DNA of 64,000 bases from Capitulum mitella. Its lineage: Eukaryota; Arthropoda; Thecostraca; Pollicipedomorpha; Pollicipedidae. Under the pieces are notes generated by a model. It did no database searches and was not told the origin of the DNA. It saw nothing but the letters and a program-made list of their open reading frames with translations. The stretch covers positions 1,861,001 through 1,925,000 of the forward strand of contig CP099843.1 in assembly GCA_030062745.1 (NCBI GenBank), given 5' to 3'. Of the stretch, positions 45,501 to 58,066 are shown piece after piece. Each line of letters starts with the position of its first letter. The stretch's first letter is position 1. The translations under genes and the position numbers were made by a program.

Positions 45501-47680
45501 TTGTTCAGTTGTTACGTTGGTGCTTTTGATGGCCTTGCCATTTGAGGAAGGATGGAGTTTGAATACATGTACACAGTCTCACTGTGACTTGCGCTGTGTG
45601 AAATACCATATACATGCATATGAAATGGAGTTGCAAAACATGATGGCGCGTGCCATGCCAAGGCTAGATTTTTTTTCGTAGCCTGAGGCTGCTGCGAACA
45701 AAAAAGAAAAGAGAACAGAACGGAAGAAACATGTACCTTTGTTTTATGTGCATCGGCCAGTAATGAGGACAGTGTTTACAGGGTGCACATTCAGATTTAT
45801 TTGTACAGTGACAACGCACGGATATTCCGAAGTGAGCGATAGATTGATAATCTTGATGTGTGGTAAACCATGAGAATCATTCGGCATTAATATGTTGGGG
45901 GAGTCGGATAAGTATGCAGACAGTGGCAAAGGCTTTTTGGTACATCTGAGATGAAAGCAATAAATTTCGTCCAGTCAGAATAGAAAAAAACTGGGAACAA
46001 AATGCGCTTAGGCTTGAAAACTTTGGGAGGCATTGTTGGAATATTTACCCCATCCCTTGCATTGTATCTCATTCCTCGGCTGTCTACGTTCATACTGGGA
46101 ATTCCTAGCTCCTGCCGGTCGTCACAGTAAGGCATTTTATACACATAATAGTCGTGTATTTTATGATGTGACTGCTCTAATAGCAGTTAGCATGCCAGCA
46201 GGGTTGGTACTTAAAACACTCGCACAGATAATAGACCAGCACAGTTATCACGTGGTTATGTACAAACATCGCAGCCAGATGACAGCCTCATTCCGTCCTG
46301 GCCGGTCCAGGATGGAATGTTCTGAAGCGCCCTTACATGTTCGGTTTAAAAACTACGGAGTCTCTCGGAAGACTCCGGGCGACGCCGCCGCGAGAACCAC
46401 GTGAGCAGAGAGGGAGAGGGAGTGAGTCTCTGGGAAGGCTGCAGGTGATGGGGTTGCGAGAACACGTGAGAGACTGAAGCCTCTAGTCCAGTGCCTGGCG
46501 GTTTTATATCATGACCGCGATTAGGCCCGGCCCTCGTTAGAGGCAGAATGCACCATGCTTCGCAGGCCCGAGGTGATTGCACAATGTGGCGTCTGTCGCG
46601 TTCCCCGCGTTCGAGCTTGTTGGGTGGCCGTCGGTCGAAAACGGCGACCTCGCCTTTGTCCGCTGAGGCCAGTGTTGTTCCACAGCATCCTGAATTCTGC
46701 CCCGGTACCGTGTTTTATCACTTTGGCATTCCTGTTCATGTAAAAGCTAAAAGCAGGATGAATAATGCGAGTCAGGTGTGACGAATGCTGGAATAGTCGT
46801 CGGTACCTCCTCCTTACGGATATAACCATTCAAATTGTACCATATTGTAAGCGGCGTTTGACAGGTCCGCAGTTTGACGGGACCTGTTTTGCAGGCGTTG
46901 TTCGAAGACAGATCACTTTCTGTCGCAAAGTGGGAATGAAGATATTGGGACTGGTGGAGAACATGGCAGAATTTGTATGCCCATGCTGCAAGGTGAGTCC
47001 ATGCAGTGCGTCGGTGGCCAACAGCTAATGCACTGTTCATGCATTTTTGCATAGGTAGAGGGGCATGCAGTTGAAATGGGCATGACTAGGGTCCGTTTTG
47101 TTTTGGTCCATAACTTGGGTTCTGTTTCGTTTGCGGCACTGAAATCATAATCATATGATGCGCTTTTGTGAAACGGTTCGAATGATCAACATCACGACAG
47201 TGGTAGATTTCTTTATGAAAATATCTTTAAAGATCCGCAGTAGCGTCTCCGTGGCGGGGCAGCGTGCTGATACCTGTGTATCGCTTCTGCCAGTGCGATC
47301 CACTCTGCGAGGGAAGATCACGTGATTGAGTCTTTTGCACCCGGTGCAAAATGACCTCGCATGGGATTCGTACGAGGCCGATGAACCGGGCCGGCACTGG
47401 TCATGAGGGCGGATTTCCAGCTTAGTTTTATTTGGTTGATGGCGCACGTTATGTGGTGTGGATTAGGACCAGTTCTCATCTTTTACAGTTTCCCACAGTG
47501 CCAGTGGTGATACATGCGCCCGATGATTTAATTGCTCCATTAAATTTTACGATTGCTCTTAACCGCAAATCAAGTTTTTTTCTAAACCAGTCAAAAATTG
47601 TCGGAAAATAAAGCGCATTTTACGTATATATATGTATATATATGTATATAGATCAGATATATCTCATATATAGATCTCAG

Positions 47681-47733
<53 letters not shown>

Positions 47734-50700
47734 CTGGTAGAGAAATTCAGTGCGCGCTTGTTTCTCGGTATTGTCAAACTTTATTTGACTGTGACAGTTT
47801 AACGCAAAGTTCGGCAGTTCCTTTTGACAGGTTAATGTATTTGTCACTGGACTCAGACAGCATGACCTGCCCTCCGTACGGTATAGTTTTACTCGAACCC
47901 CACGACATAGAGAGCCGGATAGCGGTGTATCAGTGGCTTACTGACGGACTCGAACGAACCAATCGTCCTTGACGATCTATAGTTCACAGATGAGGCGCAT
48001 GCTTTGGTCAGTGGCCATGTCAACTCAAAGAACACTGTGTGCTGAGGAGAAACTGAGCCCGGTATCAGGCTTCGCAGCGAACACCGCGATCCGATCGATC
48101 CCCGTCGCTCTGTAGGCGAACGTTGTGAACAGTTTCGCCAAACGCATTCTAGGGTGTTTGAGTCGCCCATGGCAGCATTTGGAGGAAGTGGTAAGAAATA
48201 TAGGGTAGGACAGTTCTTGTTGCATACTCTCAACATTTAGAGTATGTGATAAGAAGTCGTGAGATTCGTAAGTTCGTATTCTTCGTAAGGTATCTGGAAT
48301 TTGCGCGATCGGATGTAGAGTCCGATGTCGGTGCAACAAGATGTCAGGACGGGCTCAGCTCCCTTACATGTCATTACAAAACCACTCGGATCGGATTCGT
48401 AAAAAATGTCGGGCTTTTGCACCAGTGGAATTCCGAAATCCTTGTCTGGAAAGTTTTGTTGCGTGGGTAAAGGAAAATTGGCGTGCGCAGTTTTCTGTCG
48501 AACGGATAATACGTCATAACTGAGAGAAATGCAGCTGCGAAGCAAGAAAAATTTGCTAACCCGGCCTCATGCTGTTTTATATTTAACCAGTCTTCAAGGT
48601 AACGCAGTGATACCGGTTAAAGCTAGTTTTGCCATGTTTTGGGGCATCGTCAACAGTACAATGATTTGTCACTGTTTCATTTTTCACTACATTACTTTGG
48701 CATTTTGTCATTCAACGTAGAATGAAATGTGTTTGGCACTATCAAGAGAAGAAATCATCATTCTTCCTGCCACAATCTAGTTCTAATCTCATGGCATTTT
48801 TCACTGCTGTTGTTGAATTGATTTCAGCATTGACATGATTCTTGTTATTGGGAGAATACATTGTGTTGTGAACCGTCATTTTTTGGTCCCCGTGTAATTT
48901 CCAGCAAATTAATATACAGCTTATTACGTTTGTTCAGACTGTATAGTTCCGGCCGCGAAAAAATGATGACTGTGTTGTCTTGCGCGCATGGCCGCGCTGC
49001 TTCGTGGGCCAAGTCGACAAGAAAGCATTTTCCGGAATATTTGGACAGTGTTCGTACTATTGCTTTTTATTTTTCATTATATATCAAATAAATCTACTCA
49101 CAAAATGCGGGAAGTTGTAAGCAGCGCGAGCGTTTTTTTTTTGATGATAGCGAAAAACGGAGAAATGCTCGTGGAAACCTGCACCAGTACGAGGATTGAA
49201 ATAATTTAAAAGTTCTTATTTATTTGAGGCATCTATCCTTTTTTCGCATGTTATCTTTTTTTCTCTGTGGTATGTCGTAGAATGGTATCGATGACATGGT
49301 GTCTTGTAGCATGTTTTGGAGGAGTTGGGGCATTTGCCGATGCGCTCATAGCTTTACGTAACATGAAAAGGAAGTGCAACCAGGCCACGGATAAATGAAC
49401 TGAACATTTGCGTTTGTTATTTTCAGGTCGCATTTACCCATTTGGAGTTTTTGTCGTACACCTTTACATTGCGATGTTGCATGAACAATAGCGCAGTGTA
49501 ATCGCATCATGTCAGTTAGATATCAACCCACTGAGCGTCACAGGAAAATGTGATTCCCATGCTTGGTTAGTTGGAACTGAATCTGGCGACAAACCGTTGA
49601 ACGCGGCGGCCAAAAAATGACCAATTGATAAGTGCAAGTGGCGACACCGGCAAACCTACCGCCTTAGTGTCGCCATAGTTTTATGGTAATGTGACGGGTT
49701 CATTTTGCAGCGTACACTTTTCGCACTGCCCACAAAAGCTGCAGCCTTTGTCAAGAAACGCACGCAATGGATGAGCCTTTCGCACGTGACGATTTTTGTC
49801 CCGCGCGCTGGGCAATTTCACGATCACCGGTTCCCAGCGGATGCCGCTGCTCGTTGCGTGCTCGCGGTATGAAATCTGGCCGATCGTCGCTCGATAGACG
49901 GCACGTCAACCTTCCGCTGCCACCGGGCGCCGTCGAGCGTGCGCGCACCACGTGTCGTCCGTGAGCGATGCGGCGGAAGCGGCGCGTCTGGCGGCGCAGC
50001 GCGCGCCGCCACCGACGCCCGGCTGCCGTGACGCGCTGCTCACACGCGCCGGCCGGGCCGCGTCACGGTCACGTGACGCCGCCTGGCTGGCACGGGTTGT
50101 TGGCGAACTCGTGGCTGCTGTAGCAGGGTTGTGGCTGCTCTTTTGTTGGTTTTTGCGGAACTTTGTAAGGGTTTGGGTGGTGGTTTTTTGAAGAAGCAAG
50201 GCGCTTTGTTTTTCCCCGACCTTTGTGCGCAGTATTTTTGTATCGACACTGACCGAGGTGGCCCGGAATGAATTTCTGCCTTCCGTTTGTAACAGTTTAT
50301 ATGTTTTTTTTTTATTCCTTGTTTGGCCATTTTTTTTTACCTCAGTGTACTAAGGCAGTGTCAAGGAGTTTGCCTTGTCCCCAGTTCCGTTTGGACTTTT
50401 CCGTTGCACTGCCACACTGCCACCATATACTCTCCGTACTCTCCATAGTCTTGTAACATAACGCGTTCTCGCCCACCCAGATCGCTCTGAGTGATTAAAT
50501 CAACATATTTTCGCCTTTTAACTTACGTGCTTGGTTTGTTGGTTATCATGTTGCGTTAGTGCTGCTGCGCGGTCCTCCATGTCTCTTCCATTTAACAAAA
50601 CAAGCCTCATGTTAGTTATTTATGGATTTATCATACGACAGTTGGCATGACGAATCAGCCATCTCCTTCACCCGAGACGTAATAATTCCGTTCTGACTGG

Positions 50701-51043
50701 CGTTACTCCCGCCTGAGAACCGCGGCACGTGACGTGGCGTGCTGTCTTGTTCCGGCGGCGGCTGGAGCGGCGCGCGTCGTCCTGTCGCCGGCGCGGGTCC
50801 AGTGTTGTTCTGACGGGCGCTGCCTGCCGGCAGGAGCGGTACTCGCTGCTGGCCGACGCCAGCTCGGCCGGCAGGATCGCGGCCGAGCTGGGCGTGCCCC
50901 TGCTGGGCTCCGTGCCCCTGGACGCCGACCTGGCCGCCTGCGCCGAGGCCGGACGCGACTTCGGCGCCGCGTTCCCTCAGTCGCCCGCCGCCGCCCAGCT
51001 GGACCGCATAGCCGCCGAGGTGGCGCGCCTCTGCGAGGACTGA
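40907..51043 (+). CDS. NUBP1: Cytosolic Fe-S cluster assembly factor NUBP1 (NBP35), eight exons, complete
   Basis: NUBP1/NBP35 is a P-loop NTPase scaffold that, with NUBP2/CFD1, builds 4Fe-4S clusters for cytosolic and nuclear proteins. Exons: 40907-40942, 41243-41306, 43542-43631, 43809-43965, 44816-44979, 45240-45335, 46895-46992, 50834-51043 (TGA 51041-51043). All phases agree and give 304 residues. The N-terminal cluster motif is C8, C21, C24, C30 (C-X12-C-X2-C-X5-C), which separates it from NUBP2; Walker A GKGGVGKS is at 59-66; further motifs are [40 protein letters not shown] and the CPxC pair C231/C234. NUBP1 normally has X13 between the first two cysteines, so this one is a residue short. 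Exons 1-2 lie in CpG-free DNA and were found by motif and phase. Exon 5 follows a tandem array of its own 5' end. Confidence 0.95.
42554..43541. other. NUBP1 intron 2, later part, with GC island
   Basis: A CpG-rich block (42.6-42.9 kb) containing a 12-base G tract (42775-42786) and open frames on both strands of low-complexity Ser/Pro/Arg type, then AT-richer DNA. No exon with resemblance to a known family was recognised. Confidence 0.5.
44361..44473. repeat. Poly-G and poly-C tracts in NUBP1 intron 4
   Basis: A 13-base G run (44361-44373) and an 11-base C run (44463-44473) lie 90 bases apart just before the exon-5 tandem array; the two could pair in single strands. Confidence 0.8.
44511..44892 (+). 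repeat. Five tandem 76-78-bp copies of the NUBP1 exon-5 acceptor and 5' coding end
   Basis: Units begin at 44511, 44589, 44665, 44741 and 44817 (spacings 78, 76, 76, 76). Each starts CAG-C then TCGCCGCTGGGCGCCGT(C/T)AAGGTGCTGTC and ends CTGCCCTCTG followed, in the first four, by a pyrimidine-rich CTGTC(T/C)C..GCTGTCCCAG acceptor-like tail. Only the last unit continues into conserved NUBP1 sequence (FRGPRKT). Acceptors of units 1 and 2 lie 306 and 228 bases upstream, both multiples of three, and the frame stays open between them and the true exon. Confidence 0.92.
46993..50833. other. Last NUBP1 intron (3.8 kb)
   Basis: Contains a (TA)n tract with palindromic ATATAT/GATC flanks at about 47626-47731 and a GC-rich patch at 49.75-50.1 kb. 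Short open frames have no recognisable features. Confidence 0.6.
47682..47731. repeat. (TA)n microsatellite
   Basis: About 25 uninterrupted TA units, preceded by ATATATG repeats (47626-47650) and two AGATC/GATCT palindromic words. Confidence 0.93.
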
Positions 51044-51906
51044 CCGGACGCGGCCGTCGCTGGGGGCGGGCACGACCGACTGGTATGGGTGTGCATCGGT
51101 CCAGAGTTCTTATACCGATACAGGGAGCCGTTCCTTGGAGTGGGGATTGTGGAGGCTTTCCTTCCAGATTTTGTATAATGTATATGACAGGCAAATGCCT
51201 TCTGTGAACGTGCTGTATCACTCGTAATGTGCAGTGGTAGCTTGTCTTGTTGTATTAACCCGGAAGCCATGTCGGTAATCTGTTATTGGTCACGTGGGAG
51301 TTTTGGTGGTGTTGTTCATGTTATCCACGTATCAGGTTGAGGGGTGCGTAAAATGCTCAGCATGCCGAGCGCATTATCCAACACTCCGATGTTTTGTTCA
51401 CTCTGGCGTTCGATTTTTTGCGCCATTTTGAGGTGTTGGCAGTCGTAATGCTCACGTTAGTTTGGAAATGCCATCGCGCGTCTTTTGTCGCGCATAAGCC
51501 ATTCCATATGATAATCTGATATTGTTTCTTGCCGAACCGTGCAATGCTACAGCAGTATACAGCTGCTCGGTCTCCGTAGAAACTCACTCGTGTCATATTT
51601 GCATGCAGTTGTATTTCGTACGGGTATTGCGGCGTAAATATCAATGCCATGAGGCGAATACGATGCAAGTGTTACGTTGTAAAAGCGTGCAGGTGCTGAA
51701 CATGGACGACCAGCTGACCCGTTCGAACGCGGCCGAACACTTCATCGTCTCTGTCGTTCTGTATGGCCACTGAACGCACAGCGTCACCACGTCACTACAC
51801 ACACACAGCGGCGTCTGGCAGCACTGCGGTATGGAAAGCTCGAGGGCAGAGATCGAGACGCTCTGCAGAGATCGGGGGGGAGGGGGCGCCGGCTTCGTCG
51901 CGCGGG
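51044..51906. other. Intergenic between convergent NUBP1 and clip protease
   Basis: The two genes are tail to tail. This 0.86 kb holds both 3' untranslated regions. No canonical AATAAA on the plus strand was recognised after the NUBP1 stop. Confidence 0.5.
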
Positions 51907-54900
51907 CTACCGCCGCGGTATAATCGCCTCGACGAGGTCGGCCGCGCGTCGCCGCTGGCTGCGCACGACCGCGTGGATGAAGTCCAGGTGGTGCTTGACG
52001 CTGGTGTACAGGCCCGGGAAGTCGGGGTGACCGCATCCGAAACCGGAACCGATGACGCCGATCTGGTAGTAGGCGTTGGTGGCGTCGTTGTGCTGCATCA
52101 GGGGGCCGCCGGAGTCGCCCTGGGGAGGAGGGGTAATCTTTAGAGGGCGAGGTAACAACCTGGCCAGAGGGGTCAAGGTCAGGCCCTGACCTTGACCGGG
52201 CACCTTTACATCAAACGCCGCAAACTTCGTTTATTGAAGCGCGGGCCGATGGTAACTGGAACTAACGAAATTCGATTATGGACGTGTAATCCACTGACGC
52301 TTGCCAAACAATTTAATTTAACCACTGTTGTAAGCAAACAGAACAGTTACGTCGGTATCACCAACTGACGCGCTGCGGCTGGCGCTCGAAGAATGTCCCG
52401 ATACGATACTCTGCTACACACCGCGTCACCACTCGGCGGAAACTTTGCCGCGACAGCGGGAGAGCATGCGAACCTGGCAGGCGTCCACGCCGCCGTCCTT
52501 CTGACCGGCGCAGATCACGTGACTCAGAATGCCCCGCGGGAACTTTTCGAAGAAGATGCCGCCCAGCTTCGCGTAGGACGCGTTGCAGACTTTCCGCCGC
52601 ACCAGCTGGATCTGAGCCTCCTGCAGCTGAGGCGCCAGTCGGCCCTCGTCTGCGGACGGAAGAGCCTCAGTCAGTGCGGCGCTGATGCCAGCAGCGGGGA
52701 TCAAACGGGAGGCGACTGTCTGTGGAGAGGGCCGGAAACGAGACAGGCGTGTAAAGACGTGAAGCAGGTAAAAGAAGCCAGTTGTATCGGTGCCAGAATA
52801 ACGATGTTGGTGACCGGACAAATCTGGGTGAAACCTCCGGGTCCACTGCGATCATATCCGCTCGCGATAGCCGGGATGGTACGTAAGTTAAAATGCTGGT
52901 TGAAACTGGGAGCAAGCAGAGAGATGGAGATGCGGCTTAAAACAGACTAGCATATAATGCAAATTCCACAGGGCAATCGTCCTCACTGCCGAGCGCCAGC
53001 CGCCACGGCCACTCACTGAACTCCTGGTAGCCGTGACCGGTGATTTTGGCCGTCTGGCCGCGGCGCAGGCGCAGGTCAGACGGCGGCAGGCAGATGGGCC
53101 GCACGAAGCGCGAAAACTGGATCGGCCGCCTCAGCGTGACCACGGCCAGGTCGTGGTAGGAGCGCGGCGGCCGGTACTTGGGGTGCAGCGTGATCTTGCG
53201 GATCCGGCGCTCCTCCGACTGGTCGCCCGAATTGAAGTCCCTGGCGATGTTCGAGTCGCCGAAGCGCACCACGTTTGGCCTGCGGGAGGGGGAGGGCAGT
53301 TAGAGGGAACCTAGGTCATCGTCTCCGACTGGTATGTCTGTTGTGGATCGCAAAGGTAACGGCGGTTTTACGATGCAACTCGTGGATTATGGATTTTAAT
53401 ACTGTTCGTCGTGATCCACGGCTGATAAGGCTCCCAAGAGGGTATCCTAAAGTACAGGAATTGTACGTGGAAAAAGCATTCTCTATCAGCAATGGATTCA
53501 TCAGTAATGGATTCTTGGACCAGTGCTTTCGACTTTCGATTCACTTTCGACTATATTTCCAAATGCCATTATATGAAACGCTCAAGTGGCAGTGTTCATA
53601 TTGTGTCTTATCTCAATTACTTGCGGCAGAGCGGGAAAATACCACTGACGTCACGATCCACGAACTCGTCTCATACTCAAACAAAGCAGAGCGTTTGCAG
53701 AAAGCCCCAGGACGTAGGTGCCCCTCGGACCCACCCGGACAGTCAAGTTCAGCCGTGGCACGATTCTGAGGACGACATGGCCGGGATGTCCGCGTGAGCT
53801 TATCAAGATCAACGACGTACGAAAGTACGAAAAAATTCCCAGGACACACGTGACAGAGAATGCATTTTTCAACCCGTTTCATACCACACGCGAGTAATCC
53901 GGCCAATCCCAGAAATTTCTGCGATTGAGCACCTGCATGCGTTTCTCCTTAAGGCCGTGCGGTGGTTCCAAAAAGTGGACGCGTTATATGTATTCCAATC
54001 ACATTTTCCTAGTGGCTAAAACCCTAGCCATTTCTACGGCTTACTCGACCACCTCGCCGGCGTTGTCCCGGAAACGCGTCCGACGATTATGGAAACCGGC
54101 CACTTAGTGCCTGCCAATTTGGCCCACGACTATCGCACAAGCCCGTGGCATTTGCACTGGGCTTTGGCACCACTGGGTCTGGCACATGTCACCGTGTGGG
54201 CAGACCAAGGTGTCGCCACCAATGTGTTTTTGTTTAGAGCGGCTTTCCAATGACCCGGGCTCTCCGAATGAACGTGGCGATCTACTGCTGACAGCGTGAT
54301 GAATCCAGCAGTGGCCATGTCGACTACACGTGCAGCGCTAGGATCTTGCAGGAAATTCCCCTCGTTCATGAAGACATTTTGCTCCGCTGTAGGCGCCGGA
54401 AAACTAGCGTGTCTCTGAAAATTTCGTTGTTGCTATTTTGCAACAAGAGGAAAATGGATAAGGATCCCTGGGTTTTCCCACAAACTGGCCTTCCTTCCTC
54501 TGCACGATAATCGTCGGCTCGTGATTTAAATATGGGCATGCGTGCTTATTGGTCCGTCAATATGAGAATACGCCGACCCGAAATCAAACGAAAACTCTGG
54601 CACAAGAAGATTAGTTGTCCTTTATATGGCAAAGACGGTCCGTTTATTCCAACATTCAGACATTCTACAATAACAGTAGCCTGTGAGCACGCGCACGCTG
54701 TTGTTTTATAGCACTGATCGCTGCACGTGCCTGTGCCTAGCCAATGGTCTCACCTGCGCTGCACGCAGTGAGCAGCGGTGATCACGTGGTACTCGTCGAT
54801 GATGGAGCCTCCGCAGAGCCAGGTCACATTCGACGACGCCACCTTGCCTATCACCGCCTGCCAGAGAGGTGTCAAATAATCGGTAACGATGAACGCAAAC

Positions 54901-56495
54901 ATTCAGTGCTCAGTCCGTATGCCGCCGCATATCTAGACTTCCCCTCCCTTTTCCCCGAAGTATTTGTCACTACAGCCCAGCGCAAACCCGCCTGCAGACA
55001 GGCATCGAGCATTTCTCCTGGGACAATGATCATTGGACGTAAGCTGGTCAACGCGCAGCATCCTCCACTGAAACATCCATCTCTGAATCTCTTCTGAACA
55101 TTTTCTAAACCGCATCAAAAAGACCGCAGTGGAAAGCGGCGGAGGTCATGAACGCAGAAGCCCATTGGATTACTGGTGAATCCAACAACCAACCACCAGC
55201 TGACCCCGCCCAGCACCCTGACCGAATATCCGTTGCACTCACCATCCAGGGCCAGCGGCCCTTCACGCTGGCAATGCCGCCAGTCACGCGGGCTTCCTTG
55301 CCCAACGGCCCGCCGGGCACGGCAAACACAGGATCAATGTCCGGGTACAGGTGGCGCAGGATATCCACAGAGTCCTGGTCAGCCAGGACCAACGGGTCGG
55401 ACCGGCCGCAGACTGCCGGCAGGCACGCCAGTTCAGGTCAAATTAGATCAGATCAGACCAGGTCATATCGCGTCACATGAGGTCAGGTCACGCCAGTTTT
55501 AGAAACGTGAGATCAGATCAGGGCACTTCTGATCAGAGCGGCCCTTTAAATGACAATGCCTCATTGTCGACACTGTGCTCTAAAATGATATGATGTTATT
55601 TTATTATATATATATATGCCATATATTATGATAAGTTATGCATCATCACGGCTCCCCCGCTCCGCAGTCCCGCTGTGCGCTACTCACTCTTCTCCAGCTG
55701 GTCGTCGGCGGGCGCCGCTGCGGAGGCCGCGGTCGGCCGCGGCCGTCTGGGTCTCGTCTCCGACGGCCGCATCGGGAATGGCTCCACAGTCGGCATGTTG
55801 TCCACCTTCATCTTCTTCTTGGCGGTGCCGCGCGGTCCTTCCCCCGACAGGGGCGGCGCCAGGCCGGTGGGCAGGGTGGGCTCCGGCGCCGCTGGCGAGG
55901 CCGTGGCGGGCTCGGGGGTGCTGCTCGCCGCCGCCCCGTCCACGGAGAAGTTGGGCCAGAAGTCGCCGCCAGACGGGGCCCCTCCTGTCGGGCGGCGGGA
56001 GCCGGAGTTAAACGGCGGCGAACGGTGCTGGCGTCCGAGGACGCCCTGTTCAGAGCAAGGCAAGCATGACGTTCTTCGAGCGGAAACGGTTGAATAATTC
56101 GAGTAATGGAAAGGCAGATGTCCAAGCCACCCAAAATGAACATTTTGCAGCTGTTTCAACATCGGGTCGATGTTGTTCTCACCAGCTGATCCGCTGGAGG
56201 TGGCAAAGACAGGTCTGTTCAATACGCAGTCGTCTTGTTTCCCCCGTCACATCCTAGACACCACCGCCCCAACTCAACGTCTGCTAAGCACTATGTAGAT
56301 TATCCTGGACTGCCGACTGACCTCGTTCCGGACAGCAGACGTAGGGTTTTCCGCTGCGCCAGTAGCAGAGCCGGGTCTGAAGCGACTGCAGCACGAACGA
56401 GTAGCTGTTGGCCAGGCCGCACCGCTTCAGTGTCTGGCAGGTGCCGACCGTGCCCAGCGGTGTCCAGCACTTATGCACCGGGGTCAGGTGGTCGC
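51907..56495 (-). CDS. Clip-domain trypsin-like serine protease (snake/CLIPC-like), 5' exon(s) missing
   Basis: Such secreted zymogens act in arthropod haemolymph cascades (prophenoloxidase, Toll or clotting). Exons on the minus strand: 56495-56322, 55984-55688, 55412-55243, 54857-54754, 53279-53017, 52649-52474, 52119-51907 (stop 51909-51907). Phases join without gaps and give 464 residues plus a split first codon. Exon one encodes the clip domain with six cysteines (KCW, TCQ, RCG, LCY, VCC). A Pro/Ala-rich linker with a KKKMK patch follows, then the linker cysteine (ICGRSD), the activation site KEAR/VTGG, TAAHC, YHDLAVV and DACQGDSGGP. All three catalytic residues are intact, and Asp six residues before the serine predicts trypsin-like cleavage. 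The usual TGWG is TGHG and SWG is GSG. The signal-peptide exon must end in phase 1; I did not find it upstream. CLIPC placement is tentative. Confidence 0.93.
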
Positions 56496-56703
56496 CTGCA
56501 GTAGGTCAAAAGACGTTACTTGTGCACCTGGGTCAGGTCATCTGCAACAGGTCAGTAGAGGCTACTCGTTCACCGGAGTCGGGTGATCTCCTGCAACGAG
56601 GTCGACGGAGGTCGCCTGCGGACCGGGATACGGTGCTCTCTCGCGAAAGATCAGCGCAGGTTACTTGTGCTCCGGAATCAAATTCAGGTTGCAATAACGA
56701 AAA

Positions 56704-58066
56704 TTAACCCTCTCCCAACTAGAGAGGGGGGGAGGGCGTTTCGACGGCTCCTTAGAACTTTTGGTGATGCAAAAACAAGCGCGTGTAGCGCGTTTTTGGT
56801 ACATTTTGTTACATTCTTTTTGCATGTCCTTTAGAATTTGCAACCTCCGACCGTGTCAGGTCACTGACCTAGGTCACGTAAAAGAGGTCAACCCCCAATT
56901 TTTTGGGTCTTCTACGAGCCACGCCGCGTCATCGATCGACCTGAAACGTCCAAGGATAGCAATCGATGACATTCCTAAGAATGGTGCTATCTCAATTTTT
57001 TCAAGGTGAAGGTCAATGACCTAAGGTCAGCCTCCTCCTCATTTTCCTACTTATAACGGCTTCAAACCGTTTTTTGGCTTGCTGGCGCCTGAAATGCATT
57101 CTTGGGCCAAGGAAGTCACTAAACACGATAAATGGTGTATGAAGGTTCATGAGGTCAGACCAAACCACATTTTTGGATGAACCAGCAAAAAAAAAAATCT
57201 AAAGCCCCGTTTTGACGATTCCTGTACGATACAAATAGGCACTGCAGTTGATTTTTTTCAGCCCAATATTGCAACAAGGCACTTCCAAGTTGTGGACCTG
57301 TGGTAGCCTGAGGCCATGCGAGGTCACCGTGGTAGAAGCTGAGTTCATATCTAGAAGTCTAGCTTTATCTCTGGTTTATTTCATGAGTCAGTAGCAGATC
57401 TAGGCTTAAAAATACGAAACCTAAGAGTGCTTAAAATCAGGTCAAGATCTTCCGTGAAGTCAGGTCATGTGGCCGACCTTATATGGCACTTTATTGATCA
57501 CGTTGTGGAGCCCAAGGAGAGTCAATCCAAAGGTACTCCTTGCCCTTTTGTTTTCATTGTCATTGATCCTCGACAGAGCACGAAATAAAGCAAAGAAAAT
57601 GGCCAAATGTTAGGTCAGGTCACAAGGTCAGGACAGATCACGTCGATGCATTGGCGTTCTAGTCTGTCGGTATTTAAAAGGCTCGTACAAATCATTTCTA
57701 GCGTTTTAGAAGCGTACACAAACAGCAGCTCGCCAGCGATGTTAAAAACCGCCAGAAATATAGCGAAATAAAAAATGGCATTATCTCAGGTCACACGATG
57801 CAATATGCGGTCATATGCATGTGATAAATTATACGTCACCGTAATTTAATTCCATTGGCTTTCGATTGGCATCGTTAGAATTGCTGTAGCTTTCGTATGG
57901 GCAGAGCTAGAACGTCTCTTAAAAACCCTATTTCTGACATGTACAGACCAAAAAGTTACGTTAGTTTTCAAAATGCTTAAAAAAATTTGAGTTTTTAAAA
58001 ACGCACTCACGGCGGGCTTTCCGTGATGAGATAAGGGGGGGACGTCGAAACCCCCCGGGCTCCAGC
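56704..58066. mobile_element. MITE-like element, copy D (related style)
   Basis: Begins TTAACCCTCTCCC (56704) followed by a G-run and GGGCGTTTCGACGGCTCC; it ends with GACGTCGAAACCCCCCGGGCTCC near 58041-58063, an approximate inverted counterpart. The interior has no gene and many AGGTCA words, for example the composite at 56857-56879 (AGGTCACTGACCTAGGTCA). The start resembles copy B, but the interior was not aligned convincingly to it, so it may be a sister family. Confidence 0.5.
56855..56880. promoter_or_regulatory. Everted/inverted AGGTCA half-site cluster
   Basis: AGGTCA-CTG-ACCT-AGGTCA forms an inverted repeat spaced by three plus an adjacent direct site, the sequence type bound by nuclear receptors. 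It is inside a repeat element, so it may be a by-product of the element sequence. Confidence 0.4.

Noticed and set aside
43580..51043. Calling the ATPase gene NUBP2 from the Met at 43580
   Set aside because: A 258-residue product from that Met fits NUBP2 length, but exons at 40907 and 41243 join in phase and supply the NBP35-type four-cysteine N-terminus.
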